From the NCBI RefSeq assembly GCF_018417535.1, contig NZ_CP070978.1, positions 2,666,001 through 2,730,000 on the forward strand: a stretch of DNA of 64,000 nucleotides, given 5' to 3'. Each line of letters begins with the position of its first letter. Position 1 is the stretch's first letter. Position numbers and translations under genes: made by a program. Shown here in pieces: positions 43,525 through 52,118 of this stretch. The stretch comes from Burkholderia pyrrocinia (GTDB lineage Bacteria; Pseudomonadota; Gammaproteobacteria; Burkholderiales; Burkholderiaceae). The notes below the pieces were generated by a model, which was not told the origin of the DNA, did no database searches, and saw nothing but the letters and a program-made list of their open reading frames with translations.

Positions 43525-44466
43525 ATGACCGAACAAACGAAAAATCCGCAACCCGGGTATGCAGCCCGCGCATATCCGCTGGCGGACCTCACGCGTGCGC
43601 TGCCGCCGCTGACCGCGTTCCAGGCTTTTGTCGCCGCCGCCGAACTTGGCAGCTTCAACCGGGCAGCCGAGCATTTGTGCCGGACCCAGGGCGCCGTGAG
43701 CCGTCAGGTGCAGCAACTGGAAGCGCACTACCGATGTGCGTTGTTCGTGCGCCGTCCGTCGGGATTGACGCTGACCACGGAGGGCGGCGCGTTGCTGACG
43801 GTGGCCGTCGACATACTCACGCAGCTCGCGCGGCACTCGCACGCCCATGCGCATTGCATGTCGACCCTCACGGTGCGGTTGCCTTCCACGTTCGCGATCC
43901 GCTGGCTGTTGCCGCGGCTTTCGGCGCTCAATCATGCGTTGCCGCGGACCGAGCTGCGTGTTCACACGTCGGCGGACGACACGCCCGATTTCACCGACGC
44001 CGATTTCGATGCAATCGTCGTGCGCGGCACCGGAAGCTGGGCCGGAATGGTGGCGATTCCGCTGTTCGACGAGTGCCTCACGCCGATGTGCACGCGCGAG
44101 ACCGGTGCATCGCTGAAGTCGATCGCCGATCTCGCGCATGTGACGCTACTGCATCCCGCGCGCAATCGCGACGAATGGCGATGCTGGCTGGATGCCGTCG
44201 GCGCGACGCAGATCGACCCGGGCACCGGCCTCGTATTCGATACGCTCGAACTGACATTGACGGCGGCTGCCCAGGCGCACGGCGTCGCGATCGGCGATCC
44301 ACGCATGGCGGCGGATCGGCTGGAAGCCGGAACGCTGGTCGCACCGTTTTCCGATGTGGTGCGCAACGGTCTCGGCTATTACCTCGTGTTTCCGGTGCAG
44401 CGCGCCGCGCAACCCACGATTCAAGCGCTCGCGGAGGTTCTGACGCGTCTCGCGCGTGAGGGTTGA
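43525..44466 (+). CDS. LysR-family (GcvA-like) regulator
   Basis: A 313-residue LysR regulator. The DNA-binding domain starts late, at about residue 28 (LPPLTAFQAFVAAAELGSFNRAAEHLCRTQGAVSRQVQQLE). An effector domain with a GcvA-like RWLLPRLSALN segment follows. The 25-residue N-terminal extension is unusual but begins at the only good ATG. The SnoaL-like gene starts 77 bases away in the other direction and is the likely target. Confidence 0.87.
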   Translation: MTEQTKNPQPGYAARAYPLADLTRALPPLTAFQAFVAAAELGSFNRAAEHLCRTQGAVSRQVQQLEAHYRCALFVRRPSGLTLTTEGGALLTVAVDILTQLARHSHAHAHCMSTLTVRLPSTFAIRWLLPRLSALNHALPRTELRVHTSADDTPDFTDADFDAIVVRGTGSWAGMVAIPLFDECLTPMCTRETGASLKSIADLAHVTLLHPARNRDEWRCWLDAVGATQIDPGTGLVFDTLELTLTAAAQAHGVAIGDPRMAADRLEAGTLVAPFSDVVRNGLGYYLVFPVQRAAQPTIQALAEVLTRLAREG

Positions 44467-44496
44467 TTGCGATGGGCGTGTGCGCCGAACGGTTCG

Positions 44497-45186
44497 CTAA
44501 ACCGGAATCGACCGCCCCCGCACCCGAATCCCGAGCCGCACGACACCGATCACCGCATTCGACAGCCACGTGAGCAAACGCGGCATCCCGCGCCGGCGGA
44601 TATCGAGCAGCAGCACGATCCGCACTTCGCCGCTGTCGTTCCACACCTCGTGCATGAACGTATCGTCCCACAGCAGGAAGCGGCCTTCGTCGAGCCGATG
44701 TTCGCGGCCATCGACCTTCAGCACGGCGGCCGGCGTGCCGTCCGCGCGCTTCGGCATCGACAGCACGAGATAGCCGCGCAGGATGCCGCGAAACGGCCCG
44801 CGATGCGGCGGAATGTGCTTGCCCGGTGCGAGAAACGACAGCGATGCGGACAGCACGTCCGGCGACGCCGCGACGATCGACGCGACAGTCGGGCAGCGCG
44901 CCAGGTTGCGCGGGAACGGGTGGCCGTACGCCTGCATGATGAACATCCGCCAGTCGCGCGCATCGTTGGCCGAGATGTCGTACTGCTCGCGCATGATCTC
45001 GTGGAAGCGCGGGATACGCGGCATGTCGCGCGCCACGGCGAGCGCTTCCGCGCGGATGGCAGGCCATGCGCGCACGAAACGCCCGGCATCCGGGAACGCC
45101 GCCGTATCGAGCACCGCGTCGCCGTCGATATGGCGGTCGTACAGCGTGCGGAGCAGGCCGGCTGCATAGTCGTAAGCGGCGGACAT
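44497..45186 (-). CDS. Aspartyl/asparaginyl beta-hydroxylase family oxygenase
   Basis: A 229-residue Fe(II)/2-oxoglutarate oxygenase of the Asp/Asn hydroxylase family. The iron ligands are the His in HIPPHRGPFRGILR (about 145) and the His in WDDTFMHEVWNDSG (about 185). The Arg in EVRIVLLLDIRR should bind 2-oxoglutarate. A hydrophobic C-terminal segment (LLTWLSNAVIGVVRLGI) may touch membrane. Bacterial relatives include the lipid A hydroxylase LpxO and peptide hydroxylases, so acting on lipid A is one possibility. It is convergent with the LysR gene. Confidence 0.82.
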   Translation of the reverse strand: MSAAYDYAAGLLRTLYDRHIDGDAVLDTAAFPDAGRFVRAWPAIRAEALAVARDMPRIPRFHEIMREQYDISANDARDWRMFIMQAYGHPFPRNLARCPTVASIVAASPDVLSASLSFLAPGKHIPPHRGPFRGILRGYLVLSMPKRADGTPAAVLKVDGREHRLDEGRFLLWDDTFMHEVWNDSGEVRIVLLLDIRRRGMPRLLTWLSNAVIGVVRLGIRVRGRSIPV

Positions 45187-45428
45187 GGTCGATCGATCGG
45201 CGATCCGTATGAAGTGTCGTCAGTCTGCCCGAAGCGCGACGGGCGCTGCGTTACGTCAGGTTACGCCGGCTGACGAAAGAATGACAGTTTGATGACCGGT
45301 CGACGCAAGCGGCCCGGAAAGCCGGAAAACACAAACGGCCCGAGCCACAATGCGCGGGAATAAACGAACCCCCTCCGTCGTCATACGGGTGTAGCACATC
45401 TTCTCGTTGACTTCTGAAGGAGTAAACC

Positions 45429-45773
45429 ATGAACAAGCATTGGCTGGTGGCCGCCACGGTGGTGGCGATGTCTCTCGCGGGTATTGCGACGCAAGCGTCG
45501 GCACAGGAACTCACTCGAGCGCAGGTCAGGCAGGAACTGATCGACGCTGAAAACAACGGGCTGCGCTTCGTGACCGATACGTCGTATCCGGACGTGAGCC
45601 CGCTCTTCCAGCGGCAGGCCGAACAGATGCCGCAGCGTCAGTCCAACACGGCGGTCGGCAGCGATCCGGCCGTTTCATCCGAAGCGGGCAAGCCGGCGGC
45701 GACGTCGCCGCGCCAGCGCCAGGCCGCGTGCGTCGGCCCCGCGAGCTTCTGCACGATCTATTTCGGAAGCTGA
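45429..45773 (+). CDS. DUF4148 secreted protein (copy 1)
   Basis: A 114-residue secreted protein: signal peptide cleaved after ASA (residue about 25), then the DUF4148 core LTRAQVRQELIDAENNG with a Tyr-Pro motif (TSYPD). The tail is polar and ends with two Cys (ACVGPASFC) that could form a disulfide. AAGGAG lies 6 bases before the ATG. Function is unknown; Burkholderia carry many copies, often stress- or surface-regulated. A second copy follows 71 bases later. Confidence 0.85.
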   Translation: MNKHWLVAATVVAMSLAGIATQASAQELTRAQVRQELIDAENNGLRFVTDTSYPDVSPLFQRQAEQMPQRQSNTAVGSDPAVSSEAGKPAATSPRQRQAACVGPASFCTIYFGS

Positions 45774-45844
45774 TACAACCGCCTGCGTTCGCAGGTCAGG
45801 CATTCACAGCGGTTGATCGATACGGAACATTGAAGGAGTTCATG

Positions 45845-46120
45845 ATGAAAACATATATCGCAGTACTGACAATGATCGGAATGATCGTCGGTCAGTCGGC
45901 ATTCGCGCAATCGGCCGCACCGCTGACGCGCGCGCAGGTTCGCGACGAGCTGATGCGCCTGGAAGCAGCCGGGTACGACCCGGCGAAGGGCGACGACGGC
46001 GAGTATCCGGCGGACATCCAGGCCGCGGAAGCGAAGCTCGCCGAGCAGGATCGAGCCAGGATGGCCGCCTCTGCCGCGCATGCACCGGCCCCCGCTATGC
46101 CGGCGCAGACCGGCAACTAG
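45845..46120 (+). CDS. DUF4148 secreted protein (copy 2)
   Basis: A 91-residue relative of copy 1: signal peptide ending SAFAQ, then LTRAQVRDELMRLEAAGYDPAKGDDGEYPADIQAAEAKL. This is the shorter, commoner DUF4148 form, ending in an Ala/Pro tail without Cys. I chose the second of two tandem ATGs because its spacing to AAGGAG (6 bases) is better than that of the first (45842). Tandem placement suggests duplication and joint expression. Confidence 0.83.
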   Translation: MKTYIAVLTMIGMIVGQSAFAQSAAPLTRAQVRDELMRLEAAGYDPAKGDDGEYPADIQAAEAKLAEQDRARMAASAAHAPAPAMPAQTGN

Positions 46121-46387
46121 GAGTCGATATGATCGTGTGTGGCTTCTGGCCGTCGTGTTCGCGGTACGGCAATCCGCATGCCGTTCGCGCCGCTCGACCT
46201 GGACGAAGGGCAACGGCTGCAGTACCGCTCATCGCACGCCGCTTCGCGCGGCGTCGCGATCATCTCGCCAACCGGTCCCGATGGGCGGGCAGGTTGATCG
46301 CGAGATGAAAAGGCAGACCGAAGATATCGCGAACTCGAACAGCCCGGCTCATATCCGCGATGGTGCGCTCAAACAGGCGAGAGGCGA

Positions 46388-46915
46388 TCACCACGGCATC
46401 ATGCGCTGCACGATCCGATCGCGCAGCACGAACCGGTGTGCCAGCGCGGCTGCCACGTGCAGGCAAATGCCGGCGAACAGCACCCATGCGAGGATGCCGT
46501 GCACGTCGCCCATCGCGTGACCGAATCCGGAGCCGGCCGCCGACAGCGCCGGCAACGGGACGACACCGACCAGCGTCACGGCCCATGCGCGCGACGATGC
46601 GTTGATCCAGCCGAGCAGCGGCACCGCGATCAGCAGCGCGTAGAGTGCGAAATGCGTCACACCCGACAGCGCGCGCATCGCGGGCGACAGGTCGCTTGCA
46701 GGCGGGCGATGCGTCGCGCGCCACAGCACGCGGCCAGCCATCGCCGCGATCAGCGCCGTGCCGACGAGCAGGTGCGCGGCGATCAGGCCGATCGGTTGCG
46801 TGTCGCGATGCACATCGGGCATCGTCCAGCCGATCGCGTACTGCGCGACGACCAGCGCCACGATCAGCCAGTGAAGAAAACGTGCAACTGCGTCATAGCG
46901 GGCGGGCGTGGCCAT
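46388..46915 (-). CDS. Cytochrome b561 family protein
   Basis: A 175-residue inner-membrane protein with four transmembrane helices. Heme-ligating His are in expected places: RFLHWLIV (helix 1), AAHLLVGTAL (helix 2), THFALYALL (helix 3) and DVHGILAW / CLHVAAALAH (helix 4). It would pass electrons between quinol and a periplasmic acceptor, and relatives scavenge superoxide. It lies 70 bases downstream of the sensor kinase gene on the same strand, with a paired TTAA box between them, so it may be a target of that two-component system. Confidence 0.88.
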   Translation of the reverse strand: MATPARYDAVARFLHWLIVALVVAQYAIGWTMPDVHRDTQPIGLIAAHLLVGTALIAAMAGRVLWRATHRPPASDLSPAMRALSGVTHFALYALLIAVPLLGWINASSRAWAVTLVGVVPLPALSAAGSGFGHAMGDVHGILAWVLFAGICLHVAAALAHRFVLRDRIVQRMMPW

Positions 46916-46973
46916 GAAAACTCCAGACGAGCGACAGGGATGGTATCGGTGGGGTGGATTCTACGGTCGAATC

Positions 46974-46990
46974 CTTAACGAAACGTTAAG
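46974..46990 (-). promoter_or_regulatory. Candidate QseB/PmrA-type box before cytochrome b561
   Basis: CTTAACG and CGTTAAG form perfect 7-bp arms around AAA, and the TTAA cores are 11 bases apart. It overlaps the kinase stop codon and lies about 60 bases before the b561 start. OmpR-type regulators of the PmrA/QseB group bind spaced TTAA-like repeats (known for the group). Confidence 0.4.
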
Positions 46991-48449
46991 CACGCGGCAT
47001 CGCGCGCGATCGGTCGTCATGCTCGTCGGCCGGCACATCGCGCGGCATCGTTCCGGCCGCGTTCGCCGACGGCAGCGCGATCGTGACGCCCAGGCCATGG
47101 CCGTCGATGCCGGTCTCGAATTGCACGGTGCCGCCGAAGTATTGCGCGATGCGCGTGACGATCGACAGCCCGAGCCCGCTGCCGGGCGCTTGCGTGCCGC
47201 TGCCGCGATAGAAGCGATCGCCGAGCCGTTCGTGCTCGCCGGGAGCGACACCCGGCCCGTCGTCGCGCACGACGATGCGTTGCAGCGCGCCGTCGTCGTG
47301 CACGCCGAGTTCGATACGTCCGCGGCGGCGGCCGTACTTGACGGCGTTGTCGACGAGATTGTCGAGCAGGATGCCGATCAGGATCGGATCGGCCTCGATC
47401 GCGCGTTCGGATGCGCTGCCGGTCACGATGTCGATGGCCTTGTCCGATGCCTTTGCCAGATGGCGATCGATGGCGGCTTCGACGAGTTCGCGGACGACGA
47501 CGGCGCGCGTCGGAATGCGTTCGTATTCGTCGAGCCGCGCGAGCAGCAGCAACTGTTCGGCGAGACGCGCGCTGCGGTCGACGCCTTGCACGACACGCTG
47601 CATCGCAAGCTGCTTGCGCGCCGGATCGTCGGTCGCGATCGCCACTTGGGCCTGAACCTTGATTGCGGCCAGCGGCGTCTTGAGTTCGTGCGCCGCATCG
47701 GACGTGAACGCGCGCTCGCGCACGATCGATTGCCGCAGCCTTGCCAGCAGGCGGTCGATCGCGTCGACCAGCGTGCGCACTTCCTCCGGCACGGTGGCGA
47801 TGCCGAGCGGTTCGAGCGATCGCGCATCGCGCGCGCCGATCAGCGTCGACAGCGTCTTCAACGGCGCGAGACTGCGCCCGATCAGGTACCAGAGGAGGAG
47901 CGCCAGCACCGGGAGCGCGACGATCAGCGGCCAGACGATGCCGCGCGCGATGCCGGTCGCCAGATCGCTGCGCGTGTTGACCGTTTCCATCACCCGCACC
48001 CAGCGCCCCGACGCGTTGTCGCGCAACGTGTGCGTGCGCCACGGCACGTCGCGCATGACGATGGTTTCAGGCGCACCGCGCGGATCGCGTGCGTCGGGCA
48101 AACCTGCGGCGGCGGCCGGCAGGTTCGACGCGACGACGTTGCCCTGCGCGTCGCGCACCTCGAACAGCATGTCGCGCGGCAGGCGATCGCCGTCGTTGTC
48201 AGGGCCGGATCGTGAATTGCCGGGCGCCAGCTCGACGCGCGCATCGGGCGGGAAGCGCGCGAGACGGTCGAGGTCGACCGGGGCGAGATTGACGAGCAGC
48301 GACGCGTATTCGACGAGGCGCGCGTCTTCCCATTCGCCGATCTCGCGCGTCGCGTGCCGGAAGCTGCCGAACACCGCGACGAGCCAGACGACGGTCACGC
48401 AGCCGAGCGCCATCAGCGAAACGCGGCGTCGTATCGACCGCGAGATCAT
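46986..48449 (-). CDS. Sensor histidine kinase, QseC-like
   Basis: A 487-residue kinase with two membrane helices (about 13-33 and 175-197) around a periplasmic sensor of about 140 residues. A HAMP-like segment precedes the dimerisation helix with the phospho-accepting His in DAAHELKTPLAAI. Then come the N box (LLDNLVDNAVKYG), G1 (DDGPGV) and G2 (GSGLGLSIV). It should phosphorylate the adjacent regulator; the 4-base overlap (ATGA) makes the pair coupled. The signal is unknown. The relation to QseC is by architecture and neighbour type, not by known ligand. Confidence 0.88.
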   Translation of the reverse strand: MISRSIRRRVSLMALGCVTVVWLVAVFGSFRHATREIGEWEDARLVEYASLLVNLAPVDLDRLARFPPDARVELAPGNSRSGPDNDGDRLPRDMLFEVRDAQGNVVASNLPAAAAGLPDARDPRGAPETIVMRDVPWRTHTLRDNASGRWVRVMETVNTRSDLATGIARGIVWPLIVALPVLALLLWYLIGRSLAPLKTLSTLIGARDARSLEPLGIATVPEEVRTLVDAIDRLLARLRQSIVRERAFTSDAAHELKTPLAAIKVQAQVAIATDDPARKQLAMQRVVQGVDRSARLAEQLLLLARLDEYERIPTRAVVVRELVEAAIDRHLAKASDKAIDIVTGSASERAIEADPILIGILLDNLVDNAVKYGRRRGRIELGVHDDGALQRIVVRDDGPGVAPGEHERLGDRFYRGSGTQAPGSGLGLSIVTRIAQYFGGTVQFETGIDGHGLGVTIALPSANAAGTMPRDVPADEHDDRSRAMPRA

Positions 48450-49105
48450 GGCGGGTCGACAACGTAGCCGATGCCGCGGACGGTGCGGATCAAATCCGCA
48501 CCGAGCTTCTTGCGCAGGTTCGACACATGGACCTCGATCGCATTGCTTTCGATGCCTTCCTGCCAGCCGTACAGCCCGTCCTCGAGACGCGCCCGCGACT
48601 GAGGGCTGCCCGGGTGGCTGACGAGTTGAACCAGGATGGCCCATTCGCGCGAAGTGAGAGCGACGCGCGACGCGTCGCGTGTCACCGTGTGGGTGGTCAG
48701 GTCGATCGTGATGTCGCGCCACACGATCTCGTCGCCGGCGCGGCCCTGCGAGCGACGCACGAGCGCGCGACAGCGGGCGAGCACCTCGGACAGTTCGAAC
48801 GGTTTCGCGAGATAGTCGTCCGCGCCGTCGTCGAGGCCGCGGACGCGGTCGGCCACGGTGCCGCGCGCGGTCAGCACCAGCACCGGCACCGTATCGCCCG
48901 CATCGCGCAACGCGCGCAGCAGTTCCGTTCCCGATTTGCCGGGCAGGCCGAGATCGAGCACGACGAGCGCGAAGCGCGTCGTCGCGAGCGCGGCTGCGGC
49001 AGCGTGTCCGTCGCGCAGCCAGTCGACGTGATAGCCGGCCTGGCTCAGGCTGATTTCGAGGCCGCTGCCGATCAGGTCGTCGTCTTCAACAAGGAGGAGT
49101 CGCAT
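48446..49105 (-). CDS. OmpR-family response regulator, QseB-like
   Basis: A 219-residue regulator. The receiver domain has the acidic pair DD (about 9-10), phospho-acceptor Asp in VLDLGLPG (about 51) and Lys in LAKPFE. A winged-helix domain follows (LTSREWAILVQLVSHPGSPQSR; SNAIEVHVSNLRKKLG; VRGIGYVV). It is the first gene of the operon with the kinase and perhaps b561. AAGGAGGAG lies directly before the ATG. A CTTAAG repeat about 105 bases upstream may allow autoregulation. Confidence 0.9.
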   Translation of the reverse strand: MRLLLVEDDDLIGSGLEISLSQAGYHVDWLRDGHAAAAALATTRFALVVLDLGLPGKSGTELLRALRDAGDTVPVLVLTARGTVADRVRGLDDGADDYLAKPFELSEVLARCRALVRRSQGRAGDEIVWRDITIDLTTHTVTRDASRVALTSREWAILVQLVSHPGSPQSRARLEDGLYGWQEGIESNAIEVHVSNLRKKLGADLIRTVRGIGYVVDPP

Positions 49106-49200
49106 GGTCGATTCGTGTGCAGACGTCTGCGATTGTACGAGCCTGACTGTGCACGCCATGCAACGGATTGTAATTGAGCCGTCTCGAACATCGCCCGATT

Positions 49201-49216
49201 CTGAAGAACGCTTAAG
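49201..49216 (-). promoter_or_regulatory. Candidate autoregulatory box of the QseB-like regulator
   Basis: Read on the minus strand, CTTAAG (49216-49211) is followed after four bases by CTTCAG (49206-49201), a direct repeat with 10-base spacing. It resembles the TTAA-type box at 46974-46990. It lies about 100 bases upstream of the regulator start. Confidence 0.35.
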
Positions 49217-49382
49217 GTTTGCTGCCGGCATTCCCGCTACTATCGGCCACGACATTTCTCCCCTGATCCCGATCCGGGTTTGCCGCGTCCGGCACGCACC
49301 GTACGCACCGGCCCACGAATCCGCGACCCTTCAGTTTGATTTCAAATCGATCCAGGTCGCCTGCACGGGAGGTTCATTCCTG

Positions 49383-49733
49383 ATGGCACCCTCGACGATC
49401 GAGCGATGGCGCGCCTACCTGCTGATCGCCGCGCTCGCCGGCATGTTCATTCAGTGTATCGTGCTGGTTTCGTTGTTTGCGTTGCGCATACCCGAAGCGT
49501 TTTTCACGACGATGACATTCCGCATCTGGACCGTCGTCGCGGTCGCGACCGCGATCCTGTCGGCCCGTAAGCTTGCCGGCGCGGCGTTCAGGGCAGCGGT
49601 CGTGTGCGGCTATGTGCGCGTGACCGGAATCGATCGCCGCACGGTAGTTGTGTCATCTGATTGCGCGTATCGTCGATTGGTCGTCCTTCACATCCGGCTC
49701 AACGGGAATCGATACGGCGGCGTGCACGGGTGA
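49383..49733 (+). CDS. Small hypothetical membrane protein
   Basis: A 116-residue frame starting MAPSTIERWRAYLLIAALAGM. It has two clear hydrophobic helices (about 12-35 and 45-62). The last 40 residues are Arg/Val-rich and look less protein-like, so the frame may be shifted or degraded near its end. GGGAGG precedes the ATG. It lies before the hpnI-like gene on the same strand. No family is recognised. Confidence 0.4.
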   Translation: MAPSTIERWRAYLLIAALAGMFIQCIVLVSLFALRIPEAFFTTMTFRIWTVVAVATAILSARKLAGAAFRAAVVCGYVRVTGIDRRTVVVSSDCAYRRLVVLHIRLNGNRYGGVHG

Positions 49734-49795
49734 GCCCGCCTTCGCGCGTGCCGGCCCCGGGCATCACGGTCGTCGGGCCATCACTGGGGAGAAGC

Positions 49796-50965
49796 ATGGT
49801 TTTGCTGCATGTGCTGCACGCGCTGGCCGGGGCAATGTCGATCGTCTGCGGGCTGGGCGTGTTGCTGGGCATTGCCTACACGGTTACAGCCAGTGTGCTG
49901 GTCGGCAGGTTCTTTTCCCGGGCGCCGGCGGTGCCGCGCGATTATCCGGGCGTCACCGTCGCCAAGCCGCTGCACGGCGACGAATGGGATCTCGTACAGC
50001 ATCTCGAAAGCTTCTTCGTGCAGGACTATCCGGGGCCGGTACAGCACCTGTTCGGTGTGCACGATGCGGGCGATGCGGCGCTCGCGGCCGTCGAGACGCT
50101 GCGTGCGCGTTATCCGGACGCGAACATCAAGGTCGTCGCCGATGCGCGGCTGTACGGGCCGAACCGCAAGATCGCCAATCTCGTCAACATGCTCGAACAC
50201 GCCGAGCATTCGGTGCTGTGTCTCGCCGATAGCGACGTGCTGGTCGAGCGCGATTATCTGCGTGCCGTCGTCGGCGCGCTACAGCAGCCGGAAGTCGGTA
50301 TCGTGACGAGCGTGTATCGCGGCATCGCGTCGCCGGGTTTCTGGCCCGGTGTCGCCGTCGCGATGACGAACTACCATTTCCTGCCCGGTGTGATTACCGG
50401 GCTGTTCATCGGGCGTGCACGGCCGTGCTTTGGGCAGACGATTGCGATCACGCGCGCGACGCTCGAGCGTATCGGCGGGCTCGCGCGTTTCGCGCATCAC
50501 CTGGCCGAGGATCACGCGCTCGGCGAAGCGGTACGGCAGGTCGGTGCGCAGGTCGTCATCCCGCCGTTCGTCGTCGGGCATGCCTGTGTCGAAGAGACGT
50601 TCGCGAAGCTGTACGCGCACGAATTGCGCTGGAGTTGCACGATCCGCGCGGCCGACCGGCTCGGTCACGCCGGGTCGGTGCTGATGCACCCGGTGCCGCT
50701 CGCGCTGCTGGCCGTGCTGTTCTCCGGCGGCACGCTCGCCGCCTGCTGGCTCACGGTCGCCGCGCTCGCCGCGCGGGCGCTGCTGATGCTGAAAACGAGC
50801 CGTGCGACCGGTGCCGGCCTGCGCGGCGCCCTCTGGCTGCCGTTCGTCGATCTCCTGCAGTTCCTGGTTTTCGTGTCGAGCTTCTTCTCGTCGCACGTCG
50901 TCTGGCGCGGCACGCGCTTTCGCGTCGACCGGGAAGGCTTGCTGTCGCCGGCGGGTGAGTCATGA
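49796..50965 (+). CDS. hpnI: Hopanoid glycosyltransferase, HpnI-like
   Basis: A 389-residue GT2-type membrane glycosyltransferase of the ceramide-glucosyltransferase group. One N-terminal helix (5-30) precedes the catalytic domain, with the nucleotide-sugar motif LADSDV, ED in AEDHALG, and HELRW as the (Q/R)xxRW acceptor motif. Two or three C-terminal helices follow. In hopanoid producers HpnI adds N-acetylglucosamine to bacteriohopanetetrol at the inner membrane (known). GGGGAGA precedes the ATG, and the end overlaps the hpnL-like gene by 4 bases. The partners hpnJ and hpnK are not in the window. Confidence 0.82.
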   Translation: MVLLHVLHALAGAMSIVCGLGVLLGIAYTVTASVLVGRFFSRAPAVPRDYPGVTVAKPLHGDEWDLVQHLESFFVQDYPGPVQHLFGVHDAGDAALAAVETLRARYPDANIKVVADARLYGPNRKIANLVNMLEHAEHSVLCLADSDVLVERDYLRAVVGALQQPEVGIVTSVYRGIASPGFWPGVAVAMTNYHFLPGVITGLFIGRARPCFGQTIAITRATLERIGGLARFAHHLAEDHALGEAVRQVGAQVVIPPFVVGHACVEETFAKLYAHELRWSCTIRAADRLGHAGSVLMHPVPLALLAVLFSGGTLAACWLTVAALAARALLMLKTSRATGAGLRGALWLPFVDLLQFLVFVSSFFSSHVVWRGTRFRVDREGLLSPAGES

Positions 50966-52050
50966 CGACCGAGACGAACCCCGCCAACGCCGACGCGGAC
51001 CGGCTGTCCGCGCGTCACGAGGCACGGCTCCGGCATGCGGGGCGCGCGGCGGCGCTGGCCGGGCTGGCGCTCGCGGTGTGGCTGATCTGGCGCGAGCATC
51101 CGCTGGAAATCCTGCACCGGCTGCGGATCGCGGGCGCGGGGCTGCTCGTCGCTGCGCTGGCCCACATCCTGCCGATGCTCGCAAACGCGTGGGACTGGCG
51201 GATGCTGATCCGCGGCCCGCGCCGGCCGTCGTTCGCGACGATGCTGAAGCTCGTCTGGATCCGCGAATCGATCAACGGGCTGTTGCCGGTCGCGCGGATC
51301 GGCGGCGAGGTCGTGTCGTTCGGGCTGCTGCGGCAGGCGGGCGTGCGACCGGCAACGGCCGTGGCCAGCCTCGTCGCCGACATGCAGCTCACGCTGATCA
51401 GCCAGCTGATATTCGCGTTGATCGCGATCGGCTACGTGCTCGAACATGTGTCGTCCGACGCCGCGAAGGTGGCCGCGCACCTCGCCATCGGCATGGCCGC
51501 GCTGGTGCCGGTGTTGCTGCTGTTCGCGCTGGTGCAGCATGCGCGACCGTTCGAGCGCGCGATGCGCGTGATCAACCGGATCACCAGCGGCAAGGTGGTT
51601 GCGCTGGTCGGCGAATCGGCGCGCACCGATCAGTCGATCCGGATGATCTGGAGAAAGACCGGCATCGTCGTGCGCTATCTGGGGATATGGCAGACGCTGC
51701 AGTTTGCGGGTTATGCGCTGGAAATCTGGCTCGCGCTTTACTTCCTCGGCGCCGATCCGACTTTTGCGCAGGCGCTCGCGATCGAGGCGCTGATCCAGCT
51801 CGTGAGCAGCATTGCGTTCCTGATGCCGGGTGGTCTGGGCGTGCAGGAGGGCGGGTTCGTGCTGATCGGCGGGCTGCTCGGGTTTGATGCGCCGACCTGT
51901 CTTGCACTGGCCGGCGCCCGTCGCGTGCGCGATCTGCTGTTCTATCTGCCGGGCTTGCTGGCGTGGCAGTGGGCGGCCGGTTCGGCGAAACGACCGGGCG
52001 GCGCGAAGCGTGCTTCGCTGAGCATCGAGGAATCCGCCAGGCCGCGCTGA
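50962..52050 (+). CDS. hpnL: HpnL-like membrane protein (LPG synthase TM-domain family)
   Basis: A 362-residue integral membrane protein with about eight helices, matching the transmembrane part of lysylphosphatidylglycerol synthases and the hopanoid-associated HpnL group. Typical features are IRESINGLLPVARIGGEVVSF near residue 100 and a late IAFLMPGGLGVQEGGFVLIG motif. It lacks the cytosolic aminoacyl-transfer domain, so it is more likely a lipid transporter or accessory factor. Translational coupling to hpnI supports a role in handling glycosylated hopanoid. The C-terminal 30 residues are basic and polar. Confidence 0.8.
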   Translation: MTTETNPANADADRLSARHEARLRHAGRAAALAGLALAVWLIWREHPLEILHRLRIAGAGLLVAALAHILPMLANAWDWRMLIRGPRRPSFATMLKLVWIRESINGLLPVARIGGEVVSFGLLRQAGVRPATAVASLVADMQLTLISQLIFALIAIGYVLEHVSSDAAKVAAHLAIGMAALVPVLLLFALVQHARPFERAMRVINRITSGKVVALVGESARTDQSIRMIWRKTGIVVRYLGIWQTLQFAGYALEIWLALYFLGADPTFAQALAIEALIQLVSSIAFLMPGGLGVQEGGFVLIGGLLGFDAPTCLALAGARRVRDLLFYLPGLLAWQWAAGSAKRPGGAKRASLSIEESARPR

Positions 52051-52118
52051 CGCGGCCCGACGACGATGCGTGCGTGCCCGGGCGGGTGCGTATCCGCCGG
52101 GGCGGCGCGACGCGTGAA

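Noticed and set aside
46129..46300. Short frame after the second DUF4148 gene
   Set aside because: Under 60 codons, Arg/Ala-rich and without domain or upstream ribosome binding site.
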